Shown here piece after piece: positions 54,050-63,779 of a stretch of DNA of 64,000 nt. The stretch is taken from contig NZ_JAJEJQ010000003.1 in NCBI RefSeq assembly GCF_021390575.1, positions 171,001 through 235,000 on the forward strand. Direction: 5' to 3'. The first letter of the stretch is position 1; each line of letters begins with the position of its first letter. The stretch is from Paraburkholderia adhaesiva (GTDB lineage Bacteria; Pseudomonadota; Gammaproteobacteria; Burkholderiales; Burkholderiaceae). The translations under genes and the position numbers were made by a program. The notes below the pieces were generated by a model that was given only the letters and a program-made list of their open reading frames with translations, was not told the origin of the DNA and did not search any database.

Positions 54050-56641
54050 ATGAAGAACTCGACCAGGTGTATGCGCTCGCGCGGCAACTCGGGCGAGGGA
54101 TGTACTGTGCGTCCGGCAACGGTGGAGCGTCACGGCGAAGCGGCGACGTGGGGCGCATCGCGCCTCGCTCGCGCGCTCGCGTATTGCCTCGCCGCGCAAC
54201 TACTCTTCGCGCCGTTCGTGTTGGCGGTCGACGCCGAGGCCGCGGCGCCAAAGGCGGCGAGTGGACCAGGAGCCGTGGGCGCAGCGGGCAAGCCAGCGTC
54301 TCCGCCCGTTGCCGGTCGCGCGGCGGACGGCGCGACGGCGGTCGGCGCGGTGCCGCCGCCCGGACCCGCCGAAGTCTTCAACCCGCAAGCCGCCCAGCAG
54401 CCGCCACTCGGATTGCCCGTGCCAGCGCTTACGCCACAGCAACAGAAATTGCTCGGCACGCGGGTGCCGACCACTGCGAATCCCGGGACGCTCGTATCCG
54501 GTGGCCGGCGGCAGACGCTGACGTTCGCCGATCTCGGTGCGCAGGACCCGCTGCAGCTTCGCGGTACCGACGGTATCAACGGCGTGCCGTTCTCGGTGCG
54601 CAACGACGAAGTGGTGACGGGCGCAGTGCTGCATCTCATCTATAGCTACTCGCCCGCGCTTCTGCCGGATGTCTCGCAGCTCAACGTGCTGGTGAATGGC
54701 GAAGTGGCCGCGACACTACCCTTGCCTCATGAGCAGGCGGGCATCACGGTTGCGCGCGACATCACACTCGATCCGCGTTTCATCACCGAATTCAACCACC
54801 TGAACCTCGAGTTGATCGGCCATTACACGCACCGCTGTGAGGACCCGGCCCATACGTCGCTATGGGCGACGATCAGCAACGCGAGTTCGCTCGACATGAC
54901 GTACTCATCGCTGCCGACGAATCCCGACCTGGGCGCGCTCCCGCAGCCGTTCTTCGATCGCCGCGACGTACGTCGCCTCGAACTGCCGTTCGTGTTCGCC
55001 AGCAAGCCCGACGCCGATACGCTCGCCGCCGCTGGCACGGTTGCGTCGTGGTTCGGTTCGCTCGCGGGCTATCGCGGCGCGCTCTTTCCGGCGCAGGTGG
55101 GCAACGTCCCACTATCGGGCAACGCCGTGGTATTCGCGCTCGCCGACTCGCATACCGAAGGCGTCACGCTGCCGGACATCTCCGGTCCAACGGTCGCGGT
55201 TGTAGCGCGCAGCGAACCGGCACGCGGCGAGCTACTGCTCGTGCTGGGACGCAACGGCGCGGAACTGCGCACGGCCGCGAGTGCGCTCGCGCTCGGCGAG
55301 AACACGCTCTCCGGGACGAGCGTCACGGTCAGCCAGCTCACGACGCTCAAGCCGCGCGTTCCGTACGACGCGCCGAAGTGGCTGCCGACCAGTCGCCCGG
55401 TGCGTTTCGGCGAACTCGTGCAGGCGAGCGACCTGAGCGTGACCGGCTATTTCGCAGGCCCGATCGCGCTGAACCTGCGTGTGCCGCCCGACCTGTTCAT
55501 GTGGAACTCGAAGGGCGCGCCGCTCGATTTGCGCTACCGGTATTCGGTACGTCCGCGCCCGGATCGCTCGTCGATGAACGTCAGCGTGAACAACAACTTC
55601 GTGCAGGCGCTGCCGATTCCCGCCGTGTCGCCGTCGCGGTTCAGCCTGAACAACCTGCTCGACCGCCTTGGCGTCGAGACGGCGAGTGCGGGCGTGGCGC
55701 GGCGCATCGTGCGCGTGCCGCCGCTGCTGCTTACGCCGCGCTCGACGCTGCGCATGTACTTCTTCTACGACATCCCGAACACGGGCGAGTGCGCGGGCCG
55801 CCTGATGCAGAACGTGGGCGGCGCGATCGATCAGGACTCGACGATCGACGTGTCGTCGTTCCCGCACTACATGGCGCTGCCGGACCTCGCGGCCTTCGCG
55901 AACAGCGGCTTTCCGTTCACGCGGATGGCGGATCTCTCCCAGACGGCGGCGATCCTCCCCGACGATCCGACGCCGGCCGACTACAGCGTCTACCTGCTCG
56001 CGATGGGCCGCATGGGCGAATCGACGGGTTATCCGGTGACAGGCGTGACGGTCGGCAATGCCGCCGACGTGAGCCACTTCGCCGACAAGGACCTGCTGAT
56101 GATCGGCGGCCCCGGCCGGCAGTCGCTGCTGCAAAGCTGGGCGAAGTCGATGCCGTTTTCGAGCGACGGCGACACGCACACCTTCAGGCTTGCCGATCTC
56201 GCGTTCAGGCTGCGGGACTGGTGGTACGGACCGCACGGCCTCGAGCGTGCGCCCGCGCGCGCGGACCTCTCGCTCGTGAGCTCCGGCGGCGGCGCACTGA
56301 TTGCTGGCTTCGAGTCGCCGCTACAGCCTGGCCGCAGCGTGGTCGCGCTGATCACCTCGCCGGGTGTTTCGGATGCCGAAATGACGGCCGCGCTGCTCGA
56401 TGCCGACATGTTGCCGTCGATCCAGGGGGGCATGAACGTGATCCACGGCCGCTCGGTCACGGTGACGTCGAGCGGCGAGACTTACTTCATCGGCGCGCTT
56501 TCGCCCATCATGTATCTGCGCTGGATCTTTTCGAACCACCCGCTCTTGCTCCTGCTCGGCGGGGTGATTGCGGCGATCGTGATCGCGTCGCTTTTCTACC
56601 GGCTCCTGCGTGCCGCTGCCGTGCGCCGGCTCAAGGACTGA
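54050..56641 (+). CDS. bcsB: Cellulose synthase periplasmic subunit BcsB
   Basis: 863-residue periplasmic partner of BcsA. An N-terminal hydrophobic signal (ARALAYCLAAQLLFAPFVLA) precedes an Ala/Pro-rich segment (residues about 60-135), then alternating carbohydrate-binding and flavodoxin-like domains (GINGVPFSVRNDEVVTG, NHLNLELIGHYTHRCEDP). The C-terminal anchor helix is HPLLLLLGGVIAAIVIASLF. It forms the stable BcsAB core. The N-terminal low-complexity part is longer than in E. coli. Confidence 0.94.
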   Translation: MKNSTRCMRSRGNSGEGCTVRPATVERHGEAATWGASRLARALAYCLAAQLLFAPFVLAVDAEAAAPKAASGPGAVGAAGKPASPPVAGRAADGATAVGAVPPPGPAEVFNPQAAQQPPLGLPVPALTPQQQKLLGTRVPTTANPGTLVSGGRRQTLTFADLGAQDPLQLRGTDGINGVPFSVRNDEVVTGAVLHLIYSYSPALLPDVSQLNVLVNGEVAATLPLPHEQAGITVARDITLDPRFITEFNHLNLELIGHYTHRCEDPAHTSLWATISNASSLDMTYSSLPTNPDLGALPQPFFDRRDVRRLELPFVFASKPDADTLAAAGTVASWFGSLAGYRGALFPAQVGNVPLSGNAVVFALADSHTEGVTLPDISGPTVAVVARSEPARGELLLVLGRNGAELRTAASALALGENTLSGTSVTVSQLTTLKPRVPYDAPKWLPTSRPVRFGELVQASDLSVTGYFAGPIALNLRVPPDLFMWNSKGAPLDLRYRYSVRPRPDRSSMNVSVNNNFVQALPIPAVSPSRFSLNNLLDRLGVETASAGVARRIVRVPPLLLTPRSTLRMYFFYDIPNTGECAGRLMQNVGGAIDQDSTIDVSSFPHYMALPDLAAFANSGFPFTRMADLSQTAAILPDDPTPADYSVYLLAMGRMGESTGYPVTGVTVGNAADVSHFADKDLLMIGGPGRQSLLQSWAKSMPFSSDGDTHTFRLADLAFRLRDWWYGPHGLERAPARADLSLVSSGGGALIAGFESPLQPGRSVVALITSPGVSDAEMTAALLDADMLPSIQGGMNVIHGRSVTVTSSGETYFIGALSPIMYLRWIFSNHPLLLLLGGVIAAIVIASLFYRLLRAAAVRRLKD

Positions 56642-56642
56642 A

Positions 56643-57881
56643 ATGACGCCCTCCGCAAAGCCCGGCATCGCGACGCGCCGACTGTCTCGCGCCCGTACGC
56701 GGGCCACGCGTGCACCGCTTGCGGTGTTCCTGAGCCGCCTCGTGTGCGGCATGACGCTCGGCAGCGCGGCGTTCGCAGCGGCGGGCGCCGGCGGGACGAC
56801 CCCCGTGCCGCCGTGCGGCGACTGGCCGTCGTATCGCACGTTCGTCGAGCGCTTCGTGCAGTCCGACGGGCGCGTGGTCGACTTCTCGGTGCCATCGCAA
56901 CAGTCGACCTCCGAAGGCCAGTCCTATGTGATGTTTTTCGCGCTCGTCGCGAACGACCGCGCGACGTTCGACCGCGCGCTCGAGTGGACCCGCCACAATC
57001 TCGCGGGCGGCCAGTTCGACGCGAACAACGTGCGGCTGCCGGCCTGGCAGTGGGGCCGCAAGCCGGACGGATCGTGGGGCGTGATGGACCCGAACCCGGC
57101 GTCCGATTCTGATCTCTGGATCGCCTACGACCTGCTGCAGGCCGGGCGGCTCTGGAATGTGCACGACTACACTGCGCTCGGCACGGCGCTCGCCGCGCAG
57201 ATCGTGTCCCACTCGGTGACCGATCTAGCAGGTCTCGGACCGATGCTGCTGCCAGGACCGGAGGGTTTTATCAACGGTGACGTCACGCGGCTGAATCCGA
57301 GCTACCTGCCGCTTTCGCTCTTGCGCGGTCTCGCACACGACTTGCGCGGCGGCCCGTGGACGGCGCTCGCGCAGAACTCGCTGAAGATGGTGATCGCAAC
57401 GTCGCCGCACGGCTTCACGCCTGACTGGGCGGCCTGGCATCAGGGGCAATTTGCCGTCGATCCGAAGACCGGCGACCTCGGCAGCTACGATGCGATTCGC
57501 GTCTATCTCTGGGCCGGCCTGGCCGCGCCGTCCGATCCGCTCGCCAAGCCCTGGCTCAACGCCGTGCGCGGCATGAACGAGCGCGTTACGCAAACCGGCG
57601 TTCCGCCCGAGAAGGTCGCGGTGACGACCGGCAACGGCACGGGCGAAGGTCCCCTCAGCTATTGGGGCGCACTTGCACCGTATTTCGCCGCGCTAGGCGA
57701 CACACGCAACCTCGCGCTCGCGCGCACGCGCCTTGCGGCGCTCGACAACGGCACCCCGGGCCGCGAACCCGTCTACTACGACCGTGTTCTCGGCCTTTTC
57801 GGCACGGGTGCGATCGACGGCCGCTATCGCTTCGACGTGAACGGTCAGTTGATCCCGGCGTGGAGAGCGGCATGCCATTGA
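56643..57881 (+). CDS. bcsZ: Endo-1,4-beta-glucanase BcsZ (GH8)
   Basis: 412-residue periplasmic cellulase with an N-terminal signal region. The GH8 catalytic acid is the Glu of STSEGQSYVMFFAL, and the base is the Asp of SYDAIRVYLWAG; NVRLPAWQWGRKPDGSWGV and SDSDLWIAYDLL are also typical. It trims misassembled glucan and is needed for efficient export. ATG 56643 lies one base after the bcsB stop. Overlaps bcsC by 10 bp. Confidence 0.94.
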   Translation: MTPSAKPGIATRRLSRARTRATRAPLAVFLSRLVCGMTLGSAAFAAAGAGGTTPVPPCGDWPSYRTFVERFVQSDGRVVDFSVPSQQSTSEGQSYVMFFALVANDRATFDRALEWTRHNLAGGQFDANNVRLPAWQWGRKPDGSWGVMDPNPASDSDLWIAYDLLQAGRLWNVHDYTALGTALAAQIVSHSVTDLAGLGPMLLPGPEGFINGDVTRLNPSYLPLSLLRGLAHDLRGGPWTALAQNSLKMVIATSPHGFTPDWAAWHQGQFAVDPKTGDLGSYDAIRVYLWAGLAAPSDPLAKPWLNAVRGMNERVTQTGVPPEKVAVTTGNGTGEGPLSYWGALAPYFAALGDTRNLALARTRLAALDNGTPGREPVYYDRVLGLFGTGAIDGRYRFDVNGQLIPAWRAACH

Positions 57882-60800
57882 CGAAGCGATCCGCCCACGA
57901 CCCGCCGCGCTTGCTGCTTTCGGCGATGCCGCAAGGCGGCAGGGCGCGCGCGCTCGTTGCGTGCCTTGCGCTGACCGGCGGCGTGGCGCTGACGCTGCCG
58001 GGCGTCGCGCATGCGGTGACACCGGACCCGCTCGCGGCGCTGATCGATCAAGGCAAGTACTGGCAGGCGCACGGTCGAGGCGACCTCGCCGAGCAGTCGT
58101 GGCAGAAGGTGCTGCGCATCAATCCGAAGCAGCCCGATGCGTTGTTCGGCATGGGCATGGTCATGGCCGACCGCAAGAACGGCAGCGCGGCGGAACAGTA
58201 CCTCGCACAACTGCGCCAGGTGGCGCCCAACTATCCCGGCATCGACGAACTGGGTCACCGGCTCGGCCAGACGAGCCCGCGTGACCAGGTGGTGACCGAA
58301 GCGCGGCAGTTGGCGCAGGCGGGCAAGAGCGCGTCGGCGGTCGAGGATTACAGGAAGGCCCTCGCGGGCCAACCCGGCACGCCCCAGTTGCGACTCGAGT
58401 ACTACCAGGCGCTCTCCGCGACGCCGAACGGTTGGGACGAGGCGCGCAAGGGCCTCGAGGACCTTGCGCGCGAAAATCCGCAGGATCCGCGCTTCGCGCT
58501 CGCCTATGCGCAGCACCTCACGTATCGCGACACTACGCGTCGCGACGGCATCGCCCGGCTCGAACAACTCGCCGGTGACAGCCAGGTCGGCCAGCAGGCA
58601 CGCGCGAGCTGGCGACAGGCGCTCTTGTGGCTCGCGGCGCGGCCTTCGGATCAGCCGTTCTACGATGCGTATCTGAAGATCGTCCCCGACGATCCGGCCG
58701 TGAAGGCGCGCTACGAAAGCATGGTCAAGGAGGGCGGGGAAGCGCGCTTGCGTGCGCAGGAAAACGCAGCGAACGACATTCGCGGCCGCGTAATCGGCGA
58801 AGGCTTCGCTGCGCTCGATCGTGGTGACCTCGTTACGGCGCGCGCGAAGTTTTCGTCGGTGCTATCGACGTCGCCGAACGACGGCGACGCATTGGGCGGC
58901 ATGGGCATCATCGAACTCAAACAGGAGCATTTTGCGGCGGCGCGCGACTACCTCGAACGTGCGTCGCGTGCCGGCAACCCCGCACGCTGGCGCGAGGCGC
59001 TCACGAGCGCGACTTACTGGACGTACATAAGCGAGGCCCTCGGCGCCCAGAGCAACGGCGATTTCGTGAAGGCGAAATCGCTGTTCGAACGCGTGATCGC
59101 GCTCAATCCGTCCGACGTCACGGCGCAGGTCATGCTCGGCGAGGGGCTGCTCAACAACCACGACCCGCAGGGCGCGGAGCAGGCCTTTCGCATGGCGCTG
59201 CGCCGCCAGGCCGACAATCCGGATGCGATCCGCGGCCTCGTCGGCGCGCTGGCCGCACAAGGGCGCGGCGACGAAGCGCTGCAGTTCGCGACCCAGCTCA
59301 CGGCCGAACAGCAGGCGAAAGCGGGCGGCCTGAACCGCCTGCGCGGCACGGCCGAAGCGGCGCAGGCGCGCCAGGCCGAAGCCCAGGGCGACCTCGGGCG
59401 TGCGCGCAGCCTGTTCGAAGACGCACTCGTCAGCAATCCTGATGATCCGTGGCTACGCCTCGATCTCGCGCGCATCTACGTGCGGCAGGGCGCAGTCGGC
59501 ACCGCGCGCGGCATGATGGATGGCCTGCTCGCCGCGCATCCCGACATGGTGGATGCGCTCTACGCGAGCGCCCTTTTGGCGGAGCAGACGAAGGACTGGT
59601 CACGGGGATTGCAGTTGCTCGATCGCATTCCGGTCGCGCAACGAAGCGCGGCCATGACCGGACTGCAGCACCGGCTGTGGCTCGGCCAGCAGGTCGATCT
59701 GGCGACGCAGATGGCGAAGCGCGGGCAGAACCAGGAAGCACTTGCGATGCTGCGCAATGCAGAGCCCCTTGCGCTACAGACGCCTTCGCTCGTCGGCCAG
59801 CTCGCGGGCGGCTATGTGGCCGCGGGCGATCCGGCTCGCGCGAAGTGGCTCGTGCAAGGCGCGATGGCATCGGCGCCAAACGACGCCGGGCTGCAACTGC
59901 AGTACGCGAGCATCCTGCTCCAGAGTCACGAGGATGCGCAGCTCGGTGACGTGATGCGCCGTCTGTCGACGATGCAGCTCACACCCGAGCAACGCACAGA
60001 CTTCGACAATCTGAACCTCGCGATCGTCGTGCGTCAGGCCGACAAGGTTCGCCTGACGGGCGATCTCGCGAGCGCTTACGAAGTGATCGCGCCGTGGCTC
60101 GCGGCGATGCCCGACAACCCCGACCTGCAGGCCGCGCTGGCTCGGTTGTATTCGTCGGCGGGCGATCCGTCGAATGCGCTCAAGTCGTATCGTATTGCGC
60201 TCGCGCGCCGCCCCGACGACCTCGGTTTGCAGATCGCTGCGATCTACGCGGCAAGTGGTGCGAAGGACTGGCGCTTTGCCGAACAGACCGCCGCCGCGGC
60301 GCTCAACACCTGGCCGGACGACCCCGACCTGCTGGCCGCTGTGGGCCGCATGTACCGTAACCAGGGCAAGAACACACTCGCCGAGCAGTACCTGCGGCGC
60401 TCGCTCGTGGCGAGCACGACGCCAGTGGGTGCTCGAGTTGCCACGGTCGCGTCGAACGTGCCGCGCGGCTGGGAAGCACTCGGCCAGCCCCTCGGTGCGA
60501 ATCCGTTTCCGGGCACCAACCCGTTCGAAGGCAAGACCGCCATCGATACGGTCAGCCCGTCGTCGACGAGCGCCGGCCGCCACGCGGCGCCGGCGCCCAC
60601 CGTGCCTTCGTGGTCCCAACCTCCGTCTCCCGTTACGACCGTGCCTACTACCCTCCCGCCGGCGCTGCCCGCGCCGTACGTCACGCCTTACGTGGCGCCA
60701 GCCGGGGCTGTATCGGGGTACCAGCCGCTGCCCGCGTCGAACACGCTCGCGAGCGACCCGGACCCCACGCCCTCTGATAGCTACGGACCCGACACGGCTG

Positions 60801-62704
60801 GTTCCAGCGCCTCGGGTGTTCCTTCTGCGGCTCAGCCTCTGCAGCCGTATTCGCAGTACGCGCCGGCGGCGCAGCCGTACGCGCAACCATATGGCCAGCT
60901 GGCGCCCGCGGCGCCGTATCCCCAGCAGGCGAATCCGTATCCGTCGAACGCGCAGCCTTATGCGCAGCAAGGGCCTTACGTCGCGGCACCCTGGCCGATG
61001 TCGCCCGCCGCACGCGAGGCGCAGGGCCAATACAACGCCCCGCCGCAGGCGACGCAAACACAGAACAGCAAGCGCACGACCGCTCAGTCGCGCAAGCAGT
61101 CAAACGCGAATCGCCAGGTGAACGCACCGCAGGGCTATCCGCCGGGGTATGGACAGCAGCCGTATGCGCAGGGCTACGGGCAACCGTATCCGCAGCAGGG
61201 CTACGCTCCGGCCTACGGGCAGCAGCAGCCCTATTATGCGCAGGGCTATGGTCAGCCGTATCCGCAGCAAGGTTACGCGCCGGCACCTTATCCGCAGCAG
61301 CCGTATCCGCCGCCCTACGCGCCACAGATCTACGCGCAGCAAGGCTACGGCCAGCCCTACGTGCCACAACCGCCTTACCCGAACCAGGGTTACGCGCCGC
61401 CGCAGTACATTCCGCAGCCGCCGGCGGGCTACGCTCAACCATATGCGCCAGCGGTGCCGGGCACAGCGCCCGCGCCACAGCAGGTGGCGAGCACGCAGAC
61501 GCTCGCCGTCGCACAGGAACTGGCAGAGGTGAATCGCGAGCAGGCGAGCACGGTGTCGGGTGGTGTTGTGTTCCGCAATCGCGCAGGCGAAGACGGACTG
61601 TCGAAACTCACGGACATCGAAGCGCCGATCGAAGGCCGCATCAGGGCGGGAAACGGCCACGTGGTTGTGACCGCTACGCCCGTCACGCTCGACGCGGGCA
61701 CAGCGAACACCGACTTGCCGACGCTCGCGCGCTTTGGCTCGGGTCTATCGAACAGCCCGGCGGGCAGCAACTTCGGCTCGCAGACGGCGAGTGGCGTCGG
61801 GCTCTCGATCGGTTATGAGACACCGTCGATCAAGGCGAGCATCGGCACGACGCCCATCGGTTTCCGCTATCAGAACGTGGTGGGCGGCCTCGAGTATGAC
61901 GGAGGCGTCAATGACAAAGTCTCCTACTCACTCGCCGTAACACGCCGCGCCGTCACCGACAGCTTGCTCTCCTACGCCGGTACACGCGATGAGGGCGCAG
62001 GCCTCCAATGGGGCGGCGTGACGAAGACGGGCGGGCGCGCAGCGCTCGGTTGGGACGACGGCACGAGCGGTCTCTACGTCAACGGTCAGTTTCAGTACTA
62101 CGAGGGCCATCACGTAGAAAGCAACTACGAAGGCAAGGGCGGAGGCGGGGCGTACACGCATCTGTACAAGGATGCCGACCAGACGCTTATCGCAGGCATG
62201 AACGTGACGTGGATGTCGTTCAGCAAGAACCAGTCGTACTTTACCTATGGCCAGGGCGGCTACTTCAGTCCACAGCAGTTCGTGATCCTGAATTTCCCCA
62301 TCGAATACACAGGACGTTACGGTCTGTTTACTTACGATGTGAAGGGCTCGATCGGTGTGCAGCACTATCGCGAAGATGCGGTGCCGTATTTCCCGCTCGA
62401 TCCGGGCCGCCAGACGAACGCCGCGGCCAACATGAACAGCGTGACCACGGCCACGCTCGATGCCAACGCGGTCTATCCGGGGCTGAGCAAGACGGGCTTT
62501 GCGTATTCGCTCCTCGCGAGCGGCGAATATCAGTTGGCGCCGCAGTTGGCCGTGGGCGCGATGGCGTCGCTCGGCAATGCGTATCAGTATCGCGAGTGGC
62601 TTGCAGCGGTGTATGTGCGCTACAGCTTCTCGCCCCAGTACGGTTTGCAGCCGTTCCCGCCGAGGACCTTCACCTCGCCGTATCTCGCGAATCTGAATGA
62701 TTGA
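57872..62704 (+). CDS. bcsC: Cellulose synthase outer-membrane exporter BcsC with long low-complexity linker
   Basis: 1610-residue protein: signal peptide (VACLALTGGVALTLPGVAHA), about 18 TPR-like repeats (residues about 50-860, periplasmic scaffold), a linker at about 880-1200, and the C-terminal BCSC_C beta-barrel (about 1205-1610; ends YVRYSFSPQYGLQPFPP plus short tail). The linker is dominated by Pro, Gln, Tyr and Gly and holds a 17-residue unit, YAQGYGQPYPQQGYAPA, exactly repeated at 61163 and 61235. E. coli BcsC is about 1157 residues, so the excess is largely this linker. GGAG before ATG 57872; overlaps bcsZ. Last gene of the operon. Confidence 0.93.
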   Translation: MPLTKRSAHDPPRLLLSAMPQGGRARALVACLALTGGVALTLPGVAHAVTPDPLAALIDQGKYWQAHGRGDLAEQSWQKVLRINPKQPDALFGMGMVMADRKNGSAAEQYLAQLRQVAPNYPGIDELGHRLGQTSPRDQVVTEARQLAQAGKSASAVEDYRKALAGQPGTPQLRLEYYQALSATPNGWDEARKGLEDLARENPQDPRFALAYAQHLTYRDTTRRDGIARLEQLAGDSQVGQQARASWRQALLWLAARPSDQPFYDAYLKIVPDDPAVKARYESMVKEGGEARLRAQENAANDIRGRVIGEGFAALDRGDLVTARAKFSSVLSTSPNDGDALGGMGIIELKQEHFAAARDYLERASRAGNPARWREALTSATYWTYISEALGAQSNGDFVKAKSLFERVIALNPSDVTAQVMLGEGLLNNHDPQGAEQAFRMALRRQADNPDAIRGLVGALAAQGRGDEALQFATQLTAEQQAKAGGLNRLRGTAEAAQARQAEAQGDLGRARSLFEDALVSNPDDPWLRLDLARIYVRQGAVGTARGMMDGLLAAHPDMVDALYASALLAEQTKDWSRGLQLLDRIPVAQRSAAMTGLQHRLWLGQQVDLATQMAKRGQNQEALAMLRNAEPLALQTPSLVGQLAGGYVAAGDPARAKWLVQGAMASAPNDAGLQLQYASILLQSHEDAQLGDVMRRLSTMQLTPEQRTDFDNLNLAIVVRQADKVRLTGDLASAYEVIAPWLAAMPDNPDLQAALARLYSSAGDPSNALKSYRIALARRPDDLGLQIAAIYAASGAKDWRFAEQTAAAALNTWPDDPDLLAAVGRMYRNQGKNTLAEQYLRRSLVASTTPVGARVATVASNVPRGWEALGQPLGANPFPGTNPFEGKTAIDTVSPSSTSAGRHAAPAPTVPSWSQPPSPVTTVPTTLPPALPAPYVTPYVAPAGAVSGYQPLPASNTLASDPDPTPSDSYGPDTAGSSASGVPSAAQPLQPYSQYAPAAQPYAQPYGQLAPAAPYPQQANPYPSNAQPYAQQGPYVAAPWPMSPAAREAQGQYNAPPQATQTQNSKRTTAQSRKQSNANRQVNAPQGYPPGYGQQPYAQGYGQPYPQQGYAPAYGQQQPYYAQGYGQPYPQQGYAPAPYPQQPYPPPYAPQIYAQQGYGQPYVPQPPYPNQGYAPPQYIPQPPAGYAQPYAPAVPGTAPAPQQVASTQTLAVAQELAEVNREQASTVSGGVVFRNRAGEDGLSKLTDIEAPIEGRIRAGNGHVVVTATPVTLDAGTANTDLPTLARFGSGLSNSPAGSNFGSQTASGVGLSIGYETPSIKASIGTTPIGFRYQNVVGGLEYDGGVNDKVSYSLAVTRRAVTDSLLSYAGTRDEGAGLQWGGVTKTGGRAALGWDDGTSGLYVNGQFQYYEGHHVESNYEGKGGGGAYTHLYKDADQTLIAGMNVTWMSFSKNQSYFTYGQGGYFSPQQFVILNFPIEYTGRYGLFTYDVKGSIGVQHYREDAVPYFPLDPGRQTNAAANMNSVTTATLDANAVYPGLSKTGFAYSLLASGEYQLAPQLAVGAMASLGNAYQYREWLAAVYVRYSFSPQYGLQPFPPRTFTSPYLANLND

Positions 62705-62755
62705 TGGTGCGCGCCGCGTTCGACTCCCATCGACCCGACGCGGCATGCAGCAGGC

Positions 62756-63259
62756 TTATTCGAAGCGTTCCAGCGCCTCGGCGCGGATCATCTGCGACAG
62801 GTTCGACGGCGTTCCACGCGACCCACTCACCGGATGGTAGATGTTGTCGCCGCGCACGATCGCCTTGCCGGTCAGCGCGCAGACGCCGCGCGTGCGCGCG
62901 GCGCGCAGCACCCAGCGCTGCTCGCGATAGTTGCCGCCCGTCGAATCGCGCCAGGAGATGGACACCGCCTTCGCTCCGATACGCTCCACGAAGGTCACGA
63001 CCGCATTGCGGCCGTACCCGGACGCGAGCGATGCCGCGGCGTCGACACGGCGGCTCTTGTCCGGAAGCGCTTCGGTATCGGTTTCATCGCTCTGATCGAC
63101 GATCTGGTCGGTGTCCGCATGGTCGCTGACCTGTTCGAGTTGCGAGATCGTCGCGGCCCACGGATCGCCCTGCTGGACGGACGCTGCCCTGTGAGCTTGT
63201 CCGCATAGCGGATACGCGGGTGCCGAATGCGTCGTTTGCGTTGTTCGTAGCTGGCTCAC
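62756..63259 (-). CDS. DUF3331 domain protein
   Basis: 167-residue protein with a DUF3331-like C-terminal half (VVTFVERIGAKAVSISWRDS, GNYREQRWVLRAARTRGVCA, LTGKAIVRGDNIYHPVS). The start is a GTG preceded by a strong GGAGG at ideal spacing. No signal peptide. The Cys in CALTG and the RGD-containing loop resemble small zinc- or nucleic-acid-binding folds, but function is unknown. Convergent with bcsC. Confidence 0.8.
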   Translation of the reverse strand: MSQLRTTQTTHSAPAYPLCGQAHRAASVQQGDPWAATISQLEQVSDHADTDQIVDQSDETDTEALPDKSRRVDAAASLASGYGRNAVVTFVERIGAKAVSISWRDSTGGNYREQRWVLRAARTRGVCALTGKAIVRGDNIYHPVSGSRGTPSNLSQMIRAEALERFE

Positions 63260-63473
63260 GTCGAATTCCTCCGCTGCTTGTGCGATGTCGCCGGAATCGT
63301 ATCTGTGAGGCTGCGTCGGATAAATCCTTATTTAGCAACTACTGAGTTTGGTCCCGCCAAACAATGGCGCACCTGCCAGCTTTGCGGGCGCTTCGCGTTG
63401 TCCGCACCGACGGTACGTCCGGAGGTAACGCCGCTCTATATGGCGAAGAGGGCGCGGCAGCTCAATGTCCGAA

Positions 63474-63779
63474 CTACCGGGAAGCCGTCGCGCTTACTGT
63501 GACGAAGCGCGGTTGCGCGATCCGCTCGAGGAGCAGCGCGACACAAGCGATCGTGCCGACGATGGCAACCGTCGTGAAAATACCAGTGAACGTGAAGTGA
63601 CGCCGAGCGTGGTCTGGTTTGGTGAGGGACCATTCGTCGAGCAGCGAAGGCGCGATAAAACCAATCGCCGCTGTATCGAAGGAGTCGAGGAAGCACGTCG
63701 CAAGGACGAGCCACTAGAAGGGGGACAACAGATGCTCGTTAATGAACGTAAGCACGTTGACGGCCGGATTGCGGCGCAT
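63474..63779 (-). pseudogene. Decayed MFS aromatic-acid transporter gene
   Basis: Reading the minus strand in one frame gives NVLTFINEHLLSPF, then a TAG stop, then WLVLATCFLDSFDTAAIGFI and APSLLDEWSLTKPD. This is clearly the start of an AAHS-family MFS carrier like the one at 29.6 kb. It jumps directly to what looks like the last membrane helix and tail (TGIFTTVAIVGTIACVALLL, ERIAQPRF). So there is one nonsense mutation and a large internal deletion of roughly 300-350 codons. Not functional. Confidence 0.75.
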
